Below are positions 26,714 through 34,899 of a DNA stretch of 64,000 nucleotides, one piece after another; the first letter of the stretch is position 1; the number at the start of each line of letters is the position of its first letter. This stretch comes from Planctomycetota bacterium (GTDB lineage: Bacteria > Planctomycetota > UBA11346). The translations under genes were made by a program, and so were the position numbers. The DNA is taken from contig JADGDD010000003.1 of assembly GCA_016745075.1 (NCBI GenBank), forward strand, positions 248,001 to 312,000. The letters run 5' to 3'. The notes below the pieces were generated by a model that was not told where the DNA came from, searched no databases, and saw nothing but the letters and a program-made list of their open reading frames with translations.

Positions 26714-27742
26714 TCAAAAGTCCCAAGAGCCGTTCATGGAGCTGGATTGAGTGTAGTTTACCACCGTACTTTCGAAGAAGTTGGTCTTCTCCGAGTTGGT
26801 GTCTTGGATCTTTTCAAGATGGGCGTAAGGCGTTGATACAACCTCTGGGTAAAGTGGGTCCATGTGCAGGCGTTCGAGGCGTTGGTTGGCCAGCCAGCGG
26901 GTGTATTGAGTTGTTGTTTCTTCGTTAATGCCTGGGATGGAATTACCAAGAATATGGTCGGTCCATGTTATTTCTTGGTCAACAGCGGTTGCAAACATAT
27001 CATAGACAATTTGTTCGTTAAACATTTCTGGGAATTCTTTGCGAATTTCTTTCAGGATATTTGCAAACAAAGTCACATGGGTTAGTTCATCACGGCGAAT
27101 ATAACCAATCATGCGACCTGTGGCGGTCATCTTGGAATGATAGACAAGCGTATCAAAGAAGGCAAAACCGTTATAGAAATACAAGCTTTCTAAAAGATAG
27201 TTGGCAATGAGTGAACGGAAAAAGTTTTCGTCAGATGGGAAGTCTTTAAAGTCTTGGTAAATTTGCCCAATGTAGGTATTGCGATGTAGCAGAACTTCGT
27301 CGTCGCGCCAGAAATAATAAATTTCTTCACGCTCGCGTGCTTCGATAACCGTTTCAAGGATAGTCGTATAGCTTTGTGAGTGAATAGCTTCTTGGAAAGC
27401 CTGAATGGAAATAAGTAAATTTACTTCAGAGCTGGTAATATATTCCGCGTAGCTTGGAAGGTTAACGGTTTGAATGGAATCCAAAAATGTCAAAAACGAA
27501 ATGATACCTTTATATGCACGTTGTTCATTTGCCGTTAAAGATTTATACATAATCGCATCATCAGCTAAGCCACCAACTTTTTCTGGTACCCAAAAGTTAC
27601 CAACCATAACTTGGTACATGCTTTTTGCCCACGAATATTTTACGTCATTGAGGTTAAAGAGGCCAGTACAGTTGCCTTTAATGATAGAACGGTTGGCAAC
27701 TGTATCATCGCCTTGTGGATTGAATAATGGATTCTTATGCAT
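26714..27742 (-). CDS. nrdB: Ribonucleoside-diphosphate reductase, class I beta subunit
   Basis: A 342-residue di-iron radical subunit that generates the tyrosyl radical for deoxyribonucleotide synthesis. Ligands are visible by alignment with E. coli R2: D88 (FLDSIQ), E118 and H121 (FQEAIHSQSY), a glutamate in ANYLLESLYFY, and the RDELTHVTL E/H pair. The radical tyrosine is Y125. This set predicts an ordinary oxygen-dependent Fe-tyrosyl class Ia enzyme, not the tyrosine-less class Ic. The C-terminus ends in acidic-aromatic residues (NGSWDF), as needed for docking to NrdA. It is 44 bases downstream of nrdA. Confidence 0.95.
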   Translation of the reverse strand: MHKNPLFNPQGDDTVANRSIIKGNCTGLFNLNDVKYSWAKSMYQVMVGNFWVPEKVGGLADDAIMYKSLTANEQRAYKGIISFLTFLDSIQTVNLPSYAEYITSSEVNLLISIQAFQEAIHSQSYTTILETVIEAREREEIYYFWRDDEVLLHRNTYIGQIYQDFKDFPSDENFFRSLIANYLLESLYFYNGFAFFDTLVYHSKMTATGRMIGYIRRDELTHVTLFANILKEIRKEFPEMFNEQIVYDMFATAVDQEITWTDHILGNSIPGINEETTTQYTRWLANQRLERLHMDPLYPEVVSTPYAHLEKIQDTNSEKTNFFESTVVNYTQSSSMNGSWDF

Positions 27743-27786
27743 GTTTTCTCGGAATTAAGTGATGAGGAGATGTGAGAGGTGTTGTT

Positions 27787-30447
27787 TTAGCCGGAACAGC
27801 TCTCGCAAGATTCGGTTATTTCACCGGAGAGTGAACGGATATAATAAATGGTTTTGATTTTTTGTTGCCATGCTTTGACGTAGTAACCGAAGAGTTGACT
27901 TGGGCTAGTCTTAGCTGGGTTAATCATCCATTCAAAGCTGATGCTTTGGTCTATCCATTTATAGACGGTGCCGATCATATCGATAACATCTTCCATGTCC
28001 ATGTGTACGTACTCTTTGTAGAGCCAGAAATTCTTTTGTGAGAGTTTTGGGGCAACGGTTACGGTTGGAGCCATAGCGTTGGTTTCAACAAAGAATTTTT
28101 TGTACACTGGCAAGAGTCCAGCAGTGGTGCCAACTACGCCAGAGGTTGAGGTGTTTGGTGCAGGCGCGAGGTGGTAGCTAAAGCGAAGACCATCTTTTTT
28201 AATGTCAGTAATAAGTTGTGCCCATTCTTCTGGGTTTTGTGTATTGTTGGCGTACCAGTTCTCATCACGGCCAAAGAGGATGCCTTTAGACCATTCGCTA
28301 CCTTCAAATAATTCGTAGGCACCACGTTCTTTAGAAAGTTTGGTCGAAGCGAGCAACGTTTCGTAGGCATATTGTTCAAATAATTGGTCAACATGTTCGC
28401 GTGCTTCGGCTGTGTCGTAAGAGTAACCGTTGCAGGCAAGGTATTCTGCCAACCCCATAAAGCCAAGCCCAACCGAACGATATTGTTTAGCGGTGCGTTC
28501 ACTCTCTTTAATTGGGAACAGGTTGAGTGAAATAACATTATCAAGAACGCGCATCGCAATTGGGAATACATGTTTAATGTCTTCTGGGGTAAAGACATTT
28601 GCCATATTAATAGAGGCAAGGTTACAGACAACGGTCTCACCAGCTTGATAGCTAACGGTAACAGTGCCATCATCATCAACTTCTTCCTTGAAGGTTGATG
28701 GGCTTGTGTTTTGACAGATTTCTGTGCAGAGCTGGGTTGAATAAATATTACCAGCATGTTTATTAGGGTTCACATCATTAACGGTATCGCGGAAGAAGAT
28801 ATATGGCATGCCAGTTTCAACCGCAGTTTTCATTAATTCTTTAATGAGTTCTTTGGCGGTGAGAGTTTCTTTTAGCATCAAATCGTTAGAAGCTTCACAT
28901 TCTGCATAGAAAGCATTAAATTCTTCACCGAAGAAATCTTCTAAACGTTTACCAAATACACCATATACTTCATGCGGGTCAAATAGAGTCCATTGTTCAT
29001 TGGCAAGGGCACGTTCCATAAAGAGGTCTGGTACGCTTACGGCAGGGAATACATCAAAGGCTTTGGAACGAATATCACCAGTTTCAGTTTGGATATTTAA
29101 GAAGTCACTAATATCGCGGTGCCAAATATCCAAGGTTGGTGAAATAGCACCCATGCGTGAGCCTAATTGGTTTACGGCAACAGCAGTATCGTTAATCAGG
29201 CGTACCCACGGAATGGTGCCGCCTGATGCGCCCTTAACGCCGCGAATAAAGCCACCACGTGAACGGATGTGCCCAAGGTAAACGCCAACACCACCACCAA
29301 ATTTAGAAATTTGCGCCATGTTTTCAAAACCATGGTAAATCGCGCGTAGATCGTCATCAATATTTAATTTAAAGCAGCTAGAGAGTTGGTGGTAATTAGT
29401 CCGAGCATTTAATAAGGTTGGTGTTGGTAGGCTCAGCTTCATGGTTGAGATAACGTCATAGATATCTTTTGCGATAGAAACGCGCTTGCTGTCGTCTTCT
29501 GGCACAGCTAAGAACATTGCTACAGCAAGGTACATTTCTTGCGGTAATTCTTTGATAATGCCATTTGGATTTAAGAGGTAGCGTTTTTCCATAGAGAGCA
29601 TGGTGCTATAGCCATATGTGAAGTCACGTTGTGGGTCAATGGCCTCTGCTAATTCGCGTAGATCTGCTTCGCTATAATAATTACGAAAATCGGTGTAGTA
29701 ATGCTTGTTTGCAATGTAATCGTCGAAGTGGGTAATAAAGGATTCAACGCTATAAATATCTGTTTCAGTGATGTTGCGGTTACGACAGGCTTGTTTATAA
29801 AGTAGGCATGCGGTAATGCGTCCTGCAATATGCTGCCAGTTGGTGTTCTCTATCGAAACTAAATCAATACAACTCTTACGCAGACCTCGCAAAATGTCAT
29901 CGGTGCTAATACGGTCAACCACCATGTTCTTGAAGGATTCATAAAGTTCTTCAAAGGTACACTCTTCTTCGTAACCGCGAGAAACTCGGTCAAAAACGGT
30001 TTTTAATTTTTCGATGTCAAAGGTTGCCATGCTGCCGTCACGTTTGACGACTTGTAGAGTTCGCTTTTCTAACTTGCGAATGTCTTTTTCATGCTCTGCT
30101 TCACGACGGTGCTTTTGACTTTCACGGTAAATGATGAATGCACGGCCTACGTCATATTTGTTGAACTTCATTAAGTTCTGTTCAACAAGGTCCTGTACTT
30201 CTTCTACGCTTGGTACGCGGTTTGGAAAGAGACGCAGAAATACTTCTAGATCTTGGATAATGAAATCTGTAAGTGATGGAATGAAGCTTTTATCTGTGCT
30301 TACAGCATCACATGCACCTTCTATGGCGCGTTCAATACAAGAGCGATCGAAGTCAGCAGTCTCGCCATTACGCTTAATTATTTTATTAAGGGGGGATGTT
30401 GGAGCAGATTGAGTGTTTTGCGGCATGAGTTGGGCAGTCGTCATCAT
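27787..30447 (-). CDS. nrdA: Ribonucleoside-diphosphate reductase, class I alpha subunit
   Basis: An 886-residue catalytic subunit that reduces ribonucleoside diphosphates. Two ATP-cone domains are visible at the N-terminus, beginning IIKRNGETADFDRSCIERA (about residue 23) and VVKRDGSMATFDIEKL (about 133). These bind ATP/dATP and control overall activity, so a duplicated cone explains the length. The barrel carries the redox cysteine in YHQLSSCFKL, the CTEICQNTS region with the thiyl-radical site, and the C-terminal shuttle CESC in the last six residues. It heads the nrdAB operon and its upstream region contains paired NrdR boxes. Start by the first ATG; a second ATG follows directly and cannot be excluded. 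Confidence 0.95.
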   Translation of the reverse strand: MMTTAQLMPQNTQSAPTSPLNKIIKRNGETADFDRSCIERAIEGACDAVSTDKSFIPSLTDFIIQDLEVFLRLFPNRVPSVEEVQDLVEQNLMKFNKYDVGRAFIIYRESQKHRREAEHEKDIRKLEKRTLQVVKRDGSMATFDIEKLKTVFDRVSRGYEEECTFEELYESFKNMVVDRISTDDILRGLRKSCIDLVSIENTNWQHIAGRITACLLYKQACRNRNITETDIYSVESFITHFDDYIANKHYYTDFRNYYSEADLRELAEAIDPQRDFTYGYSTMLSMEKRYLLNPNGIIKELPQEMYLAVAMFLAVPEDDSKRVSIAKDIYDVISTMKLSLPTPTLLNARTNYHQLSSCFKLNIDDDLRAIYHGFENMAQISKFGGGVGVYLGHIRSRGGFIRGVKGASGGTIPWVRLINDTAVAVNQLGSRMGAISPTLDIWHRDISDFLNIQTETGDIRSKAFDVFPAVSVPDLFMERALANEQWTLFDPHEVYGVFGKRLEDFFGEEFNAFYAECEASNDLMLKETLTAKELIKELMKTAVETGMPYIFFRDTVNDVNPNKHAGNIYSTQLCTEICQNTSPSTFKEEVDDDGTVTVSYQAGETVVCNLASINMANVFTPEDIKHVFPIAMRVLDNVISLNLFPIKESERTAKQYRSVGLGFMGLAEYLACNGYSYDTAEAREHVDQLFEQYAYETLLASTKLSKERGAYELFEGSEWSKGILFGRDENWYANNTQNPEEWAQLITDIKKDGLRFSYHLAPAPNTSTSGVVGTTAGLLPVYKKFFVETNAMAPTVTVAPKLSQKNFWLYKEYVHMDMEDVIDMIGTVYKWIDQSISFEWMINPAKTSPSQLFGYYVKAWQQKIKTIYYIRSLSGEITESCESCSG

Positions 30448-30575
30448 GAAGAAATCCTGAGGAGAAAGAATGTTAAGGGAGTGCGTGGTGGTAAAAAAAG
30501 CTTATTTAAAGCCTTTTCTTGTGGTTATTTAAGAGGTCAAAGCAGGGGCTTTTGTCTAAGTTGGGATCTGAATGA

Positions 30576-30591
30576 AACTTACATATAGTGT
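30576..30591 (-). promoter_or_regulatory. NrdR box 1 upstream of nrdAB
   Basis: AACTTACATATAGTGT matches the second half of the NrdR consensus acaCwAtATaTwGtgt perfectly (TATAGTGT). The equivalent TATAGTG of box 2 lies exactly 32 bases away, the three-helical-turn spacing known for NrdR pairs in front of ribonucleotide reductase genes. Confidence 0.7.
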
Positions 30592-30607
30592 CTCATTTAG
30601 GGCGGAC

Positions 30608-30623
30608 ATACAGCATATAGTGG
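30608..30623 (-). promoter_or_regulatory. NrdR box 2 upstream of nrdAB
   Basis: ATACAGCATATAGTGG shares the TATAGTG core with box 1 at a 32-base offset. The first half-site is weaker. Together with box 1 it predicts ATP/dATP-dependent repression of nrdAB by NrdR, whose own gene is not in this window. Confidence 0.7.
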
Positions 30624-30840
30624 TTAGATAATCGTCAACTCTTATATAAATGGCAAAACAGGAACTAATGATTCACATGAATCACGAGGGTGACACACTA
30701 AGAAAAGCAGTAAAGCGTTTCCCTCTTGTTTTAGAGTAAAAAAGACACTGATCTACCAGTTGTTTGTGATCAGCTGTTGCGCTTCATAGTTAGGCTATAG
30801 CCTTCTTGTTTCAACTAAAGTTCTATAAAGGAATTACACC

Positions 30841-31659
30841 ATGCGTATCGCATTATTGGCAGGCTCATGCTTGCTCGGCCTCAGCTTTGTTAGTTGCGGC
30901 GACACTACATCAGCAGTTTCGGCTGCTCCTGCAACTGCTGAAGACTCATTCATGGCCCATGTCGATTGTGTAAAGGGTAATGATGTGGCTGGGCTGCTTG
31001 CACTTGCTCCAGCAGATAAGCTTGCAGAGATGCGTAAGGCATGGGAGTCTCGCCCGCCAATGCGCGATGAAGAGAAGGCACAAATGAATATGGCTTTGAA
31101 TATGGCTCTCGCTCCAACAGGTGTGGATGACATTATGGCAATGGCTAAGCCGCAGCTAGAGCAGATGAATCTAGAAGAGATGTCTCAAGGCGTTGCTTTT
31201 CTCGGTATGATGCTAGGCGGTTCCGATTTGAGCGAAGCAGAAAAAACAGATATGAGCGAAGTCCTTCAAGGTGTTACCGAATGGGTCAAAACATCTGGTC
31301 TTAATGATGAAGTCAAATGTCGCCAAACGCTTGAACACGTTGTGGCAGGCTTGAAGGAGTCAGGCATCAAAACAGCAGACGATCTCAACGCGTTGACTTT
31401 TGATCAAGTACTCGAGAAATCTGGTATTGCTTTGCGTGTTGTTAAAGAAACGACTGCAGTCTACGGTGTAAATGTTGATGAATTCTTAGGGAGCTTTGCG
31501 GCAAAAGCAGGTGCTGAAGACGGCGCAGTTGATGTCAGCTTTAAGGCTTTTGGCAAAGATCGTAGCTTTAGCGTTCCAATGCTAAAGGTGGGTGACCAAT
31601 GGGTTATCGACAAACAAGAAAAAGAGGCAGTAGCCCCTGTTGCGGCTCCGGCTGAGTAA
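30841..31659 (+). CDS. Lipoprotein of unknown function preceding the atp operon
   Basis: A 272-residue protein with a signal peptide and a lipoprotein cysteine at residue 19 (LSFVSCGD). The mature part is alanine/methionine-rich and helical, with a short beta-like C-terminal domain (VDVSFKAFGKDRSF, PMLKVGDQWVIDKQ) that resembles the SnoaL/NTF2-like or DUF4878-type lipoprotein pattern only loosely. I do not recognise a family. Its TAA is followed directly by the ATG of atpZ (TAAATG), so it is likely co-transcribed with the ATP synthase genes. A role in ATP synthase assembly is not implied by any motif. Confidence 0.7.
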   Translation: MRIALLAGSCLLGLSFVSCGDTTSAVSAAPATAEDSFMAHVDCVKGNDVAGLLALAPADKLAEMRKAWESRPPMRDEEKAQMNMALNMALAPTGVDDIMAMAKPQLEQMNLEEMSQGVAFLGMMLGGSDLSEAEKTDMSEVLQGVTEWVKTSGLNDEVKCRQTLEHVVAGLKESGIKTADDLNALTFDQVLEKSGIALRVVKETTAVYGVNVDEFLGSFAAKAGAEDGAVDVSFKAFGKDRSFSVPMLKVGDQWVIDKQEKEAVAPVAAPAE

Positions 31660-31920
31660 ATGTCAGCAGATCAAGGCACACAAGAGGGTTCGGAGTCGGG
31701 CAGTCGTTCGCAAGTGCCTGTAACACCGGACCCTTCGCCAACAGCGACCAAGCGTGCTCTCAATGCAGGGTATACGTTGGCCGCTTCGGTTATTTTAGGT
31801 TGTGCTATCGGTTATTGGTTAGACGACCATTATGGAACCAAGCCATGGTGGATGGTTGGTCTTGCCTGTTTGTTCATTATTGCGGGTATGTATCACGCAA
31901 TTAAAGATTTTCAGCGGTAG
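31660..31920 (+). CDS. atpZ: AtpZ-like F-ATPase accessory membrane protein
   Basis: An 86-residue protein with a hydrophilic N-terminal 35 residues followed by two transmembrane helices (TLAASVILGCAIGYWLDDHYG and WWMVGLACLFIIAGMYHAI). The GYWLDDHYGTKPWWM turn is typical of the AtpZ family at the head of many atp operons. The related AtpZ-AtpI pair is implicated in Mg2+/Ca2+ provision or in c-ring/stator assembly. It precedes atpI by 6 bases. Confidence 0.82.
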   Translation: MSADQGTQEGSESGSRSQVPVTPDPSPTATKRALNAGYTLAASVILGCAIGYWLDDHYGTKPWWMVGLACLFIIAGMYHAIKDFQR

Positions 31921-31926
31921 TATGCG

Positions 31927-32316
31927 ATGAGCGAATCGTTAAGAGGTCTATGGTGGGCAGTGGGCTTACCAGCGATCGCCTTGTATGTTCTATCTGGATT
32001 CATGCATGCAGAAATTGCATTGGAAATTCAATTTGCTGCATGGATATCAATTGCTATAAACATCGCTGCTGGACTCGCACAATTCGGTCGTTATACCCGC
32101 GCGACTGCCAGCGGGGCTCTCGCTGGTGTGGTCCTCGCCACAGGGCTGCGGATGATCGCCATCATCGTACTTTTCATTTTTCTCAAGAAATCTGAGAGTA
32201 CACAGATGGTTGCCATCATGCTTGCTGTGGTAGGGGCGGTTTTGGCGGCACTTTTCATAGATGCTGCATTTATTGCAAGACGACTGCTATACTCCAAGGG
32301 AGATGCTGGTGGCTGA
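31927..32316 (+). CDS. atpI: ATP synthase subunit I (AtpI-like)
   Basis: A 129-residue membrane protein with four predicted helices, placed between atpZ and atpB, the standard place of atpI. The segment RATASGALAGVVLATGLRMIAI with a conserved arginine in the third helix is reminiscent of AtpI/UncI. AtpI assists c-ring assembly in some bacteria and is usually dispensable. The last 14 bases overlap the start of atpB. Sequence conservation in this family is low, so the call leans on position and topology. Confidence 0.75.
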   Translation: MSESLRGLWWAVGLPAIALYVLSGFMHAEIALEIQFAAWISIAINIAAGLAQFGRYTRATASGALAGVVLATGLRMIAIIVLFIFLKKSESTQMVAIMLAVVGAVLAALFIDAAFIARRLLYSKGDAGG

Positions 32317-33271
32317 CAGCCTGACGATTGAGCAAGAAACAAATACTGATGCCGTGGCGGCAGAGCACAATGCCTCCGCTAGCCATCATGCCTTTGATTT
32401 CAGTGTAACCCAAAAGCACCATACAGGCGCCAACCCAGCAGTAGAATTTCTGCATGGCAAGCCAATTATCTTATTTGATGCTCAGGCCTACGCAGATGCG
32501 AACCATATAAGTGTTCAAGAGGCAGAAGGCCGTGCGCTTTTTTCAGTAGACGCACCATTCATGAATAACCAAACCTTCTTTGGTACCGTGGCACTGGTTC
32601 TTATGTTTGTGTTATTAGCTGTCGTTGGTCGTCGTAAGTCAGACGCTGTTGCGCCAGTTGGCCGTATTCAGAATATGTTAGAGGCAGTTGTACTATTTAT
32701 CCGTAATGACATTGTTCGCCCAAATATTCATCATGGCGATAAATGGACTGCGCATTTTGCTTCATTGTTCTTATGTGTTTTGTCATTTAACCTTATTGGC
32801 CTTATTCCAGGAACAGGAACAGCTTCTGGTAATGCCGGTGTGACGGGTGCTTTTGCTTTAATGACCCTGCTCGGTATGCTTGTTTTTGGCATGAAGGAAC
32901 AAGGTGTTGTAGCATTCTGGAAGAACCTTAATCCAGTGGAATTTTCATTAAAGCCAATGGGTTTGTTTTCTTGGCTTCTTTTAGCACTTATAGAAGTGCT
33001 TGGCCTCATAATTAAACCATGTGCGCTGGCTATTCGTTTGTTTGCCAATATGTTTGCTGGTCATACTGTTTTGCTCGCCTTTACTACACTCGGTTTTATT
33101 CTTAACAGTGCTGCTGCGCCAGACGGTTTAACCCTTGGTTTGGGTGCCGCTGGTTTTGGTTTAGCTATTGCTATCTCTTTCTTAGAATTACTCGTCGCAT
33201 TTATTCAAGCATACGTTTTTACTTTATTGAGCGCTGTTTTCATTGGTGCATCAATTCATCCAGAACATTAA
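32303..33271 (+). CDS. atpB: ATP synthase Fo subunit a
   Basis: A 322-residue proton-channel subunit. It has a hydrophilic, His-rich N-terminus (residues 1-85) longer than in E. coli, then five or six transmembrane helices. The essential arginine lies in LAIRLFANMFAGH, and FIQAYVFTLLSAVFIG forms the last helix with the conserved glutamine. I take the ATG at 32303 with AAGGGAG upstream, overlapping atpI by 14 bases; an earlier in-frame start lies deeper inside atpI. The role is to carry protons past the c-ring in the inner membrane. Confidence 0.95.
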   Translation: MLVADSLTIEQETNTDAVAAEHNASASHHAFDFSVTQKHHTGANPAVEFLHGKPIILFDAQAYADANHISVQEAEGRALFSVDAPFMNNQTFFGTVALVLMFVLLAVVGRRKSDAVAPVGRIQNMLEAVVLFIRNDIVRPNIHHGDKWTAHFASLFLCVLSFNLIGLIPGTGTASGNAGVTGAFALMTLLGMLVFGMKEQGVVAFWKNLNPVEFSLKPMGLFSWLLLALIEVLGLIIKPCALAIRLFANMFAGHTVLLAFTTLGFILNSAAAPDGLTLGLGAAGFGLAIAISFLELLVAFIQAYVFTLLSAVFIGASIHPEH

Positions 33272-33291
33272 TCTTTTTTCACTTTCACCAA

Positions 33292-33312
33292 GATAGTTCA
33301 TCTAGAACTATC
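33292..33312 (+). other. Hairpin in front of atpE
   Basis: GATAGTTC (33292-33299) and GAACTATC (33305-33312) form an 8-bp stem with a 5-nt loop, 23 bases before the atpE start. It could protect or adjust the message for subunit c, which is needed in many copies per enzyme. No T-run follows, so it is not a terminator. Confidence 0.5.
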
Positions 33313-33335
33313 CTTAATCATATAGGAATCCACTC

Positions 33336-33632
33336 ATGGACCTGAATCTCGTTGCTACAAAAGTTGCTGAACTCGCCGCTACCCAAGCTGAAGCTGCCGC
33401 TCCTGCCGCAGAAGCTGTTCAAGCTGCTGCAAGCTGGGGCCCAATTGGTGCTGGTATTGCTGCCGTTGGTGCTGGCATTGGTATTGGTAAACTTGCTGCT
33501 CACGCAATGGACGCTGTTGCTCGTCAACCAGAAGCTGCTGACAAAATTACTGGTAACATGATCCTTACCGCTGCGTTTGTAGAAGGTGTTGCCTTGTTTG
33601 CTGTTGTTGTTGGCCTTCTCGGCACTATCTAA
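33336..33632 (+). CDS. atpE: ATP synthase Fo subunit c
   Basis: A 98-residue proteolipid that forms the rotor ring. An Ala/Glu-rich N-terminal extension of about 33 residues precedes helix 1 (GPIGAGIAAVGAGIGIGKLA), the polar loop ARQPEA and helix 2 with the ion-binding glutamate in AAFVEGVALFA. The glutamate is followed by Gly rather than Ser/Thr, and helix 1 lacks the glutamine of sodium-binding rings, so proton coupling is expected. The extension may be a signal or ring-stabilising segment; it is longer than in E. coli. Confidence 0.95.
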   Translation: MDLNLVATKVAELAATQAEAAAPAAEAVQAAASWGPIGAGIAAVGAGIGIGKLAAHAMDAVARQPEAADKITGNMILTAAFVEGVALFAVVVGLLGTI

Positions 33633-33719
33633 TTCCGTTGTGGTTTCAGGTGATGTGTGGGATAGGTCTTATCTTATACGGCCATCATCTGTTTGTACGC
33701 TTTTACATCGGAGGTCCTC

Positions 33720-34235
33720 ATGGACGCAATAGTAAACTTTTTAATTGAACAAGCAGATAGCTTTTACTGGGCTATTACTGTCTTTGTGATTTTTGTACTC
33801 ATCCTTATCAAAGCAGGTGTGAAGCCAATTGTTTCTGCCCTTGATGCGCGTGAAGCAAAAATCAAAACAGAATTAGAAGAAAGCGAAGTCGCTTATTCTA
33901 AAGCTAAAGACTTGCAGGCTCAGTTGGATGAACAACTGCGTGGCGCAGAAGCAAAAATCTCTGAAATGATGGCTGAAGCTCGTCGTGATGGAGAAACTGC
34001 TAAAGCTGCATTGCTTGAAGAAGGTCGTGTGGAGTTGGAAGCAACTCGTCAACGGACCATGCGCGAAATCAAAGGCGCACATCAGGCTGCTTTGGTTGAA
34101 GTTCGTAAAGAAATGGCAGACATTGCCACACTTGCGGCTTCAAAGATCATGTCGCGTGAACTTGATACCAATGCTCATCAAGATTTGGTGTTTGCAGCGG
34201 TTGAAGAGTTGGCAGCGCAAGCGGAGGCTAATTAG
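33720..34235 (+). CDS. atpF: ATP synthase Fo subunit b
   Basis: A 171-residue peripheral-stalk subunit. One N-terminal transmembrane helix (FYWAITVFVIFVLILIKAG) is followed by a long charged coiled coil (LDAREAKIKTELEESEV onward) and a short C-terminal segment that binds delta. I take the ATG at 33720 because of the CGGAGG ribosome site; an upstream in-frame start at 33693 lacks one. It is followed by atpH after 2 bases. Only one b gene is present, so a homodimeric stalk is expected. Confidence 0.93.
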   Translation: MDAIVNFLIEQADSFYWAITVFVIFVLILIKAGVKPIVSALDAREAKIKTELEESEVAYSKAKDLQAQLDEQLRGAEAKISEMMAEARRDGETAKAALLEEGRVELEATRQRTMREIKGAHQAALVEVRKEMADIATLAASKIMSRELDTNAHQDLVFAAVEELAAQAEAN

Positions 34236-34237
34236 TT

Positions 34238-34816
34238 ATGAGCTCTGCAACTGTTGCTGGTGTGTATGCATCTGCCTTACTTGAACTTGCAGACGAGCGC
34301 GGAAGCCGTGCTGCTGTTCTGGAGGAATGTACTGGCATCGCAGAAACGTTACGTTCAGATGCCTTGCTGATTGAACAAGTAGAGAGCCCTCGCCTGAAAC
34401 AAGAGGATGCTAAGAATTTGCTGCGCAGTATATTTGCTGAGCAAGTGCAGCCAGAGCTCATGAATTTATTACTGGTTTTGGTTGATCGCGGTCGTTTTGC
34501 ACAAGTGATTTCCATTTGTGAAGAAGTGGTCGAGATTTCAAACGCGCAAAATAAAATAATAGATGTGCATGTGCAAACAGCAGTTGAATTAGATGCTGCT
34601 GGTCGTACCCGCATAGAGCCACAATTAAAGAAACGTTTTGGTGAGAACGCTACCGTCAGCTATGAAGTTTGTTCAGAGCTTATCGGTGGTGTTCGTATTG
34701 TTGCTGGTGATTACCTTGTAGATGCCAGCGTCAGTCGCCGTTTAACAGAAGTAAAAGAATGTTTGCTTGGTTCAGCTATCCCGCCGAATGTGTGGGAAGA
34801 TGTATCAGCAAGCTAG
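34238..34816 (+). CDS. atpH: ATP synthase F1 subunit delta
   Basis: A 192-residue subunit that joins the stalk to the top of F1. The N-terminal helical domain begins VAGVYASALLELADERG and contains the typical ELMNLLLVLVDRGR. The C-terminal half has the family motif ELIGGVRIVAGDYLVDASVSRRL (compare GGxxIxxGDxxxDxSxxxxL). It lies between atpF (2 bases) and atpA (83 bases). Length is close to the family norm. Confidence 0.93.
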   Translation: MSSATVAGVYASALLELADERGSRAAVLEECTGIAETLRSDALLIEQVESPRLKQEDAKNLLRSIFAEQVQPELMNLLLVLVDRGRFAQVISICEEVVEISNAQNKIIDVHVQTAVELDAAGRTRIEPQLKKRFGENATVSYEVCSELIGGVRIVAGDYLVDASVSRRLTEVKECLLGSAIPPNVWEDVSAS

Positions 34817-34899
34817 TCGTTTTGTAGTTAGCAGTACCTTTACTAGAGCATAACCCTCGTGTTCGTGTGCTTTACGAGCGCACCAAGAAGGAGAATGGC

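Larger units (their letters stand above)
30448..30840. promoter_or_regulatory. Divergent control region between nrdAB and the lipoprotein-atp genes
   Basis: A 393-base region with no credible gene. It carries the two NrdR boxes and a separate inverted repeat TGATTC-ACAT-GAATCA (30669-30684), a possible operator of unknown specificity. A strong ribosome site (AAAGGAA) lies just before the gene at 30841. No clear sigma-70 promoter could be assigned on either strand by eye. Confidence 0.5.

Noticed and set aside
33336..33632. Sodium-binding c-ring
   Set aside because: The ion-binding glutamate is followed by Gly, and the glutamine and Ser/Thr ligands of sodium rings are absent.
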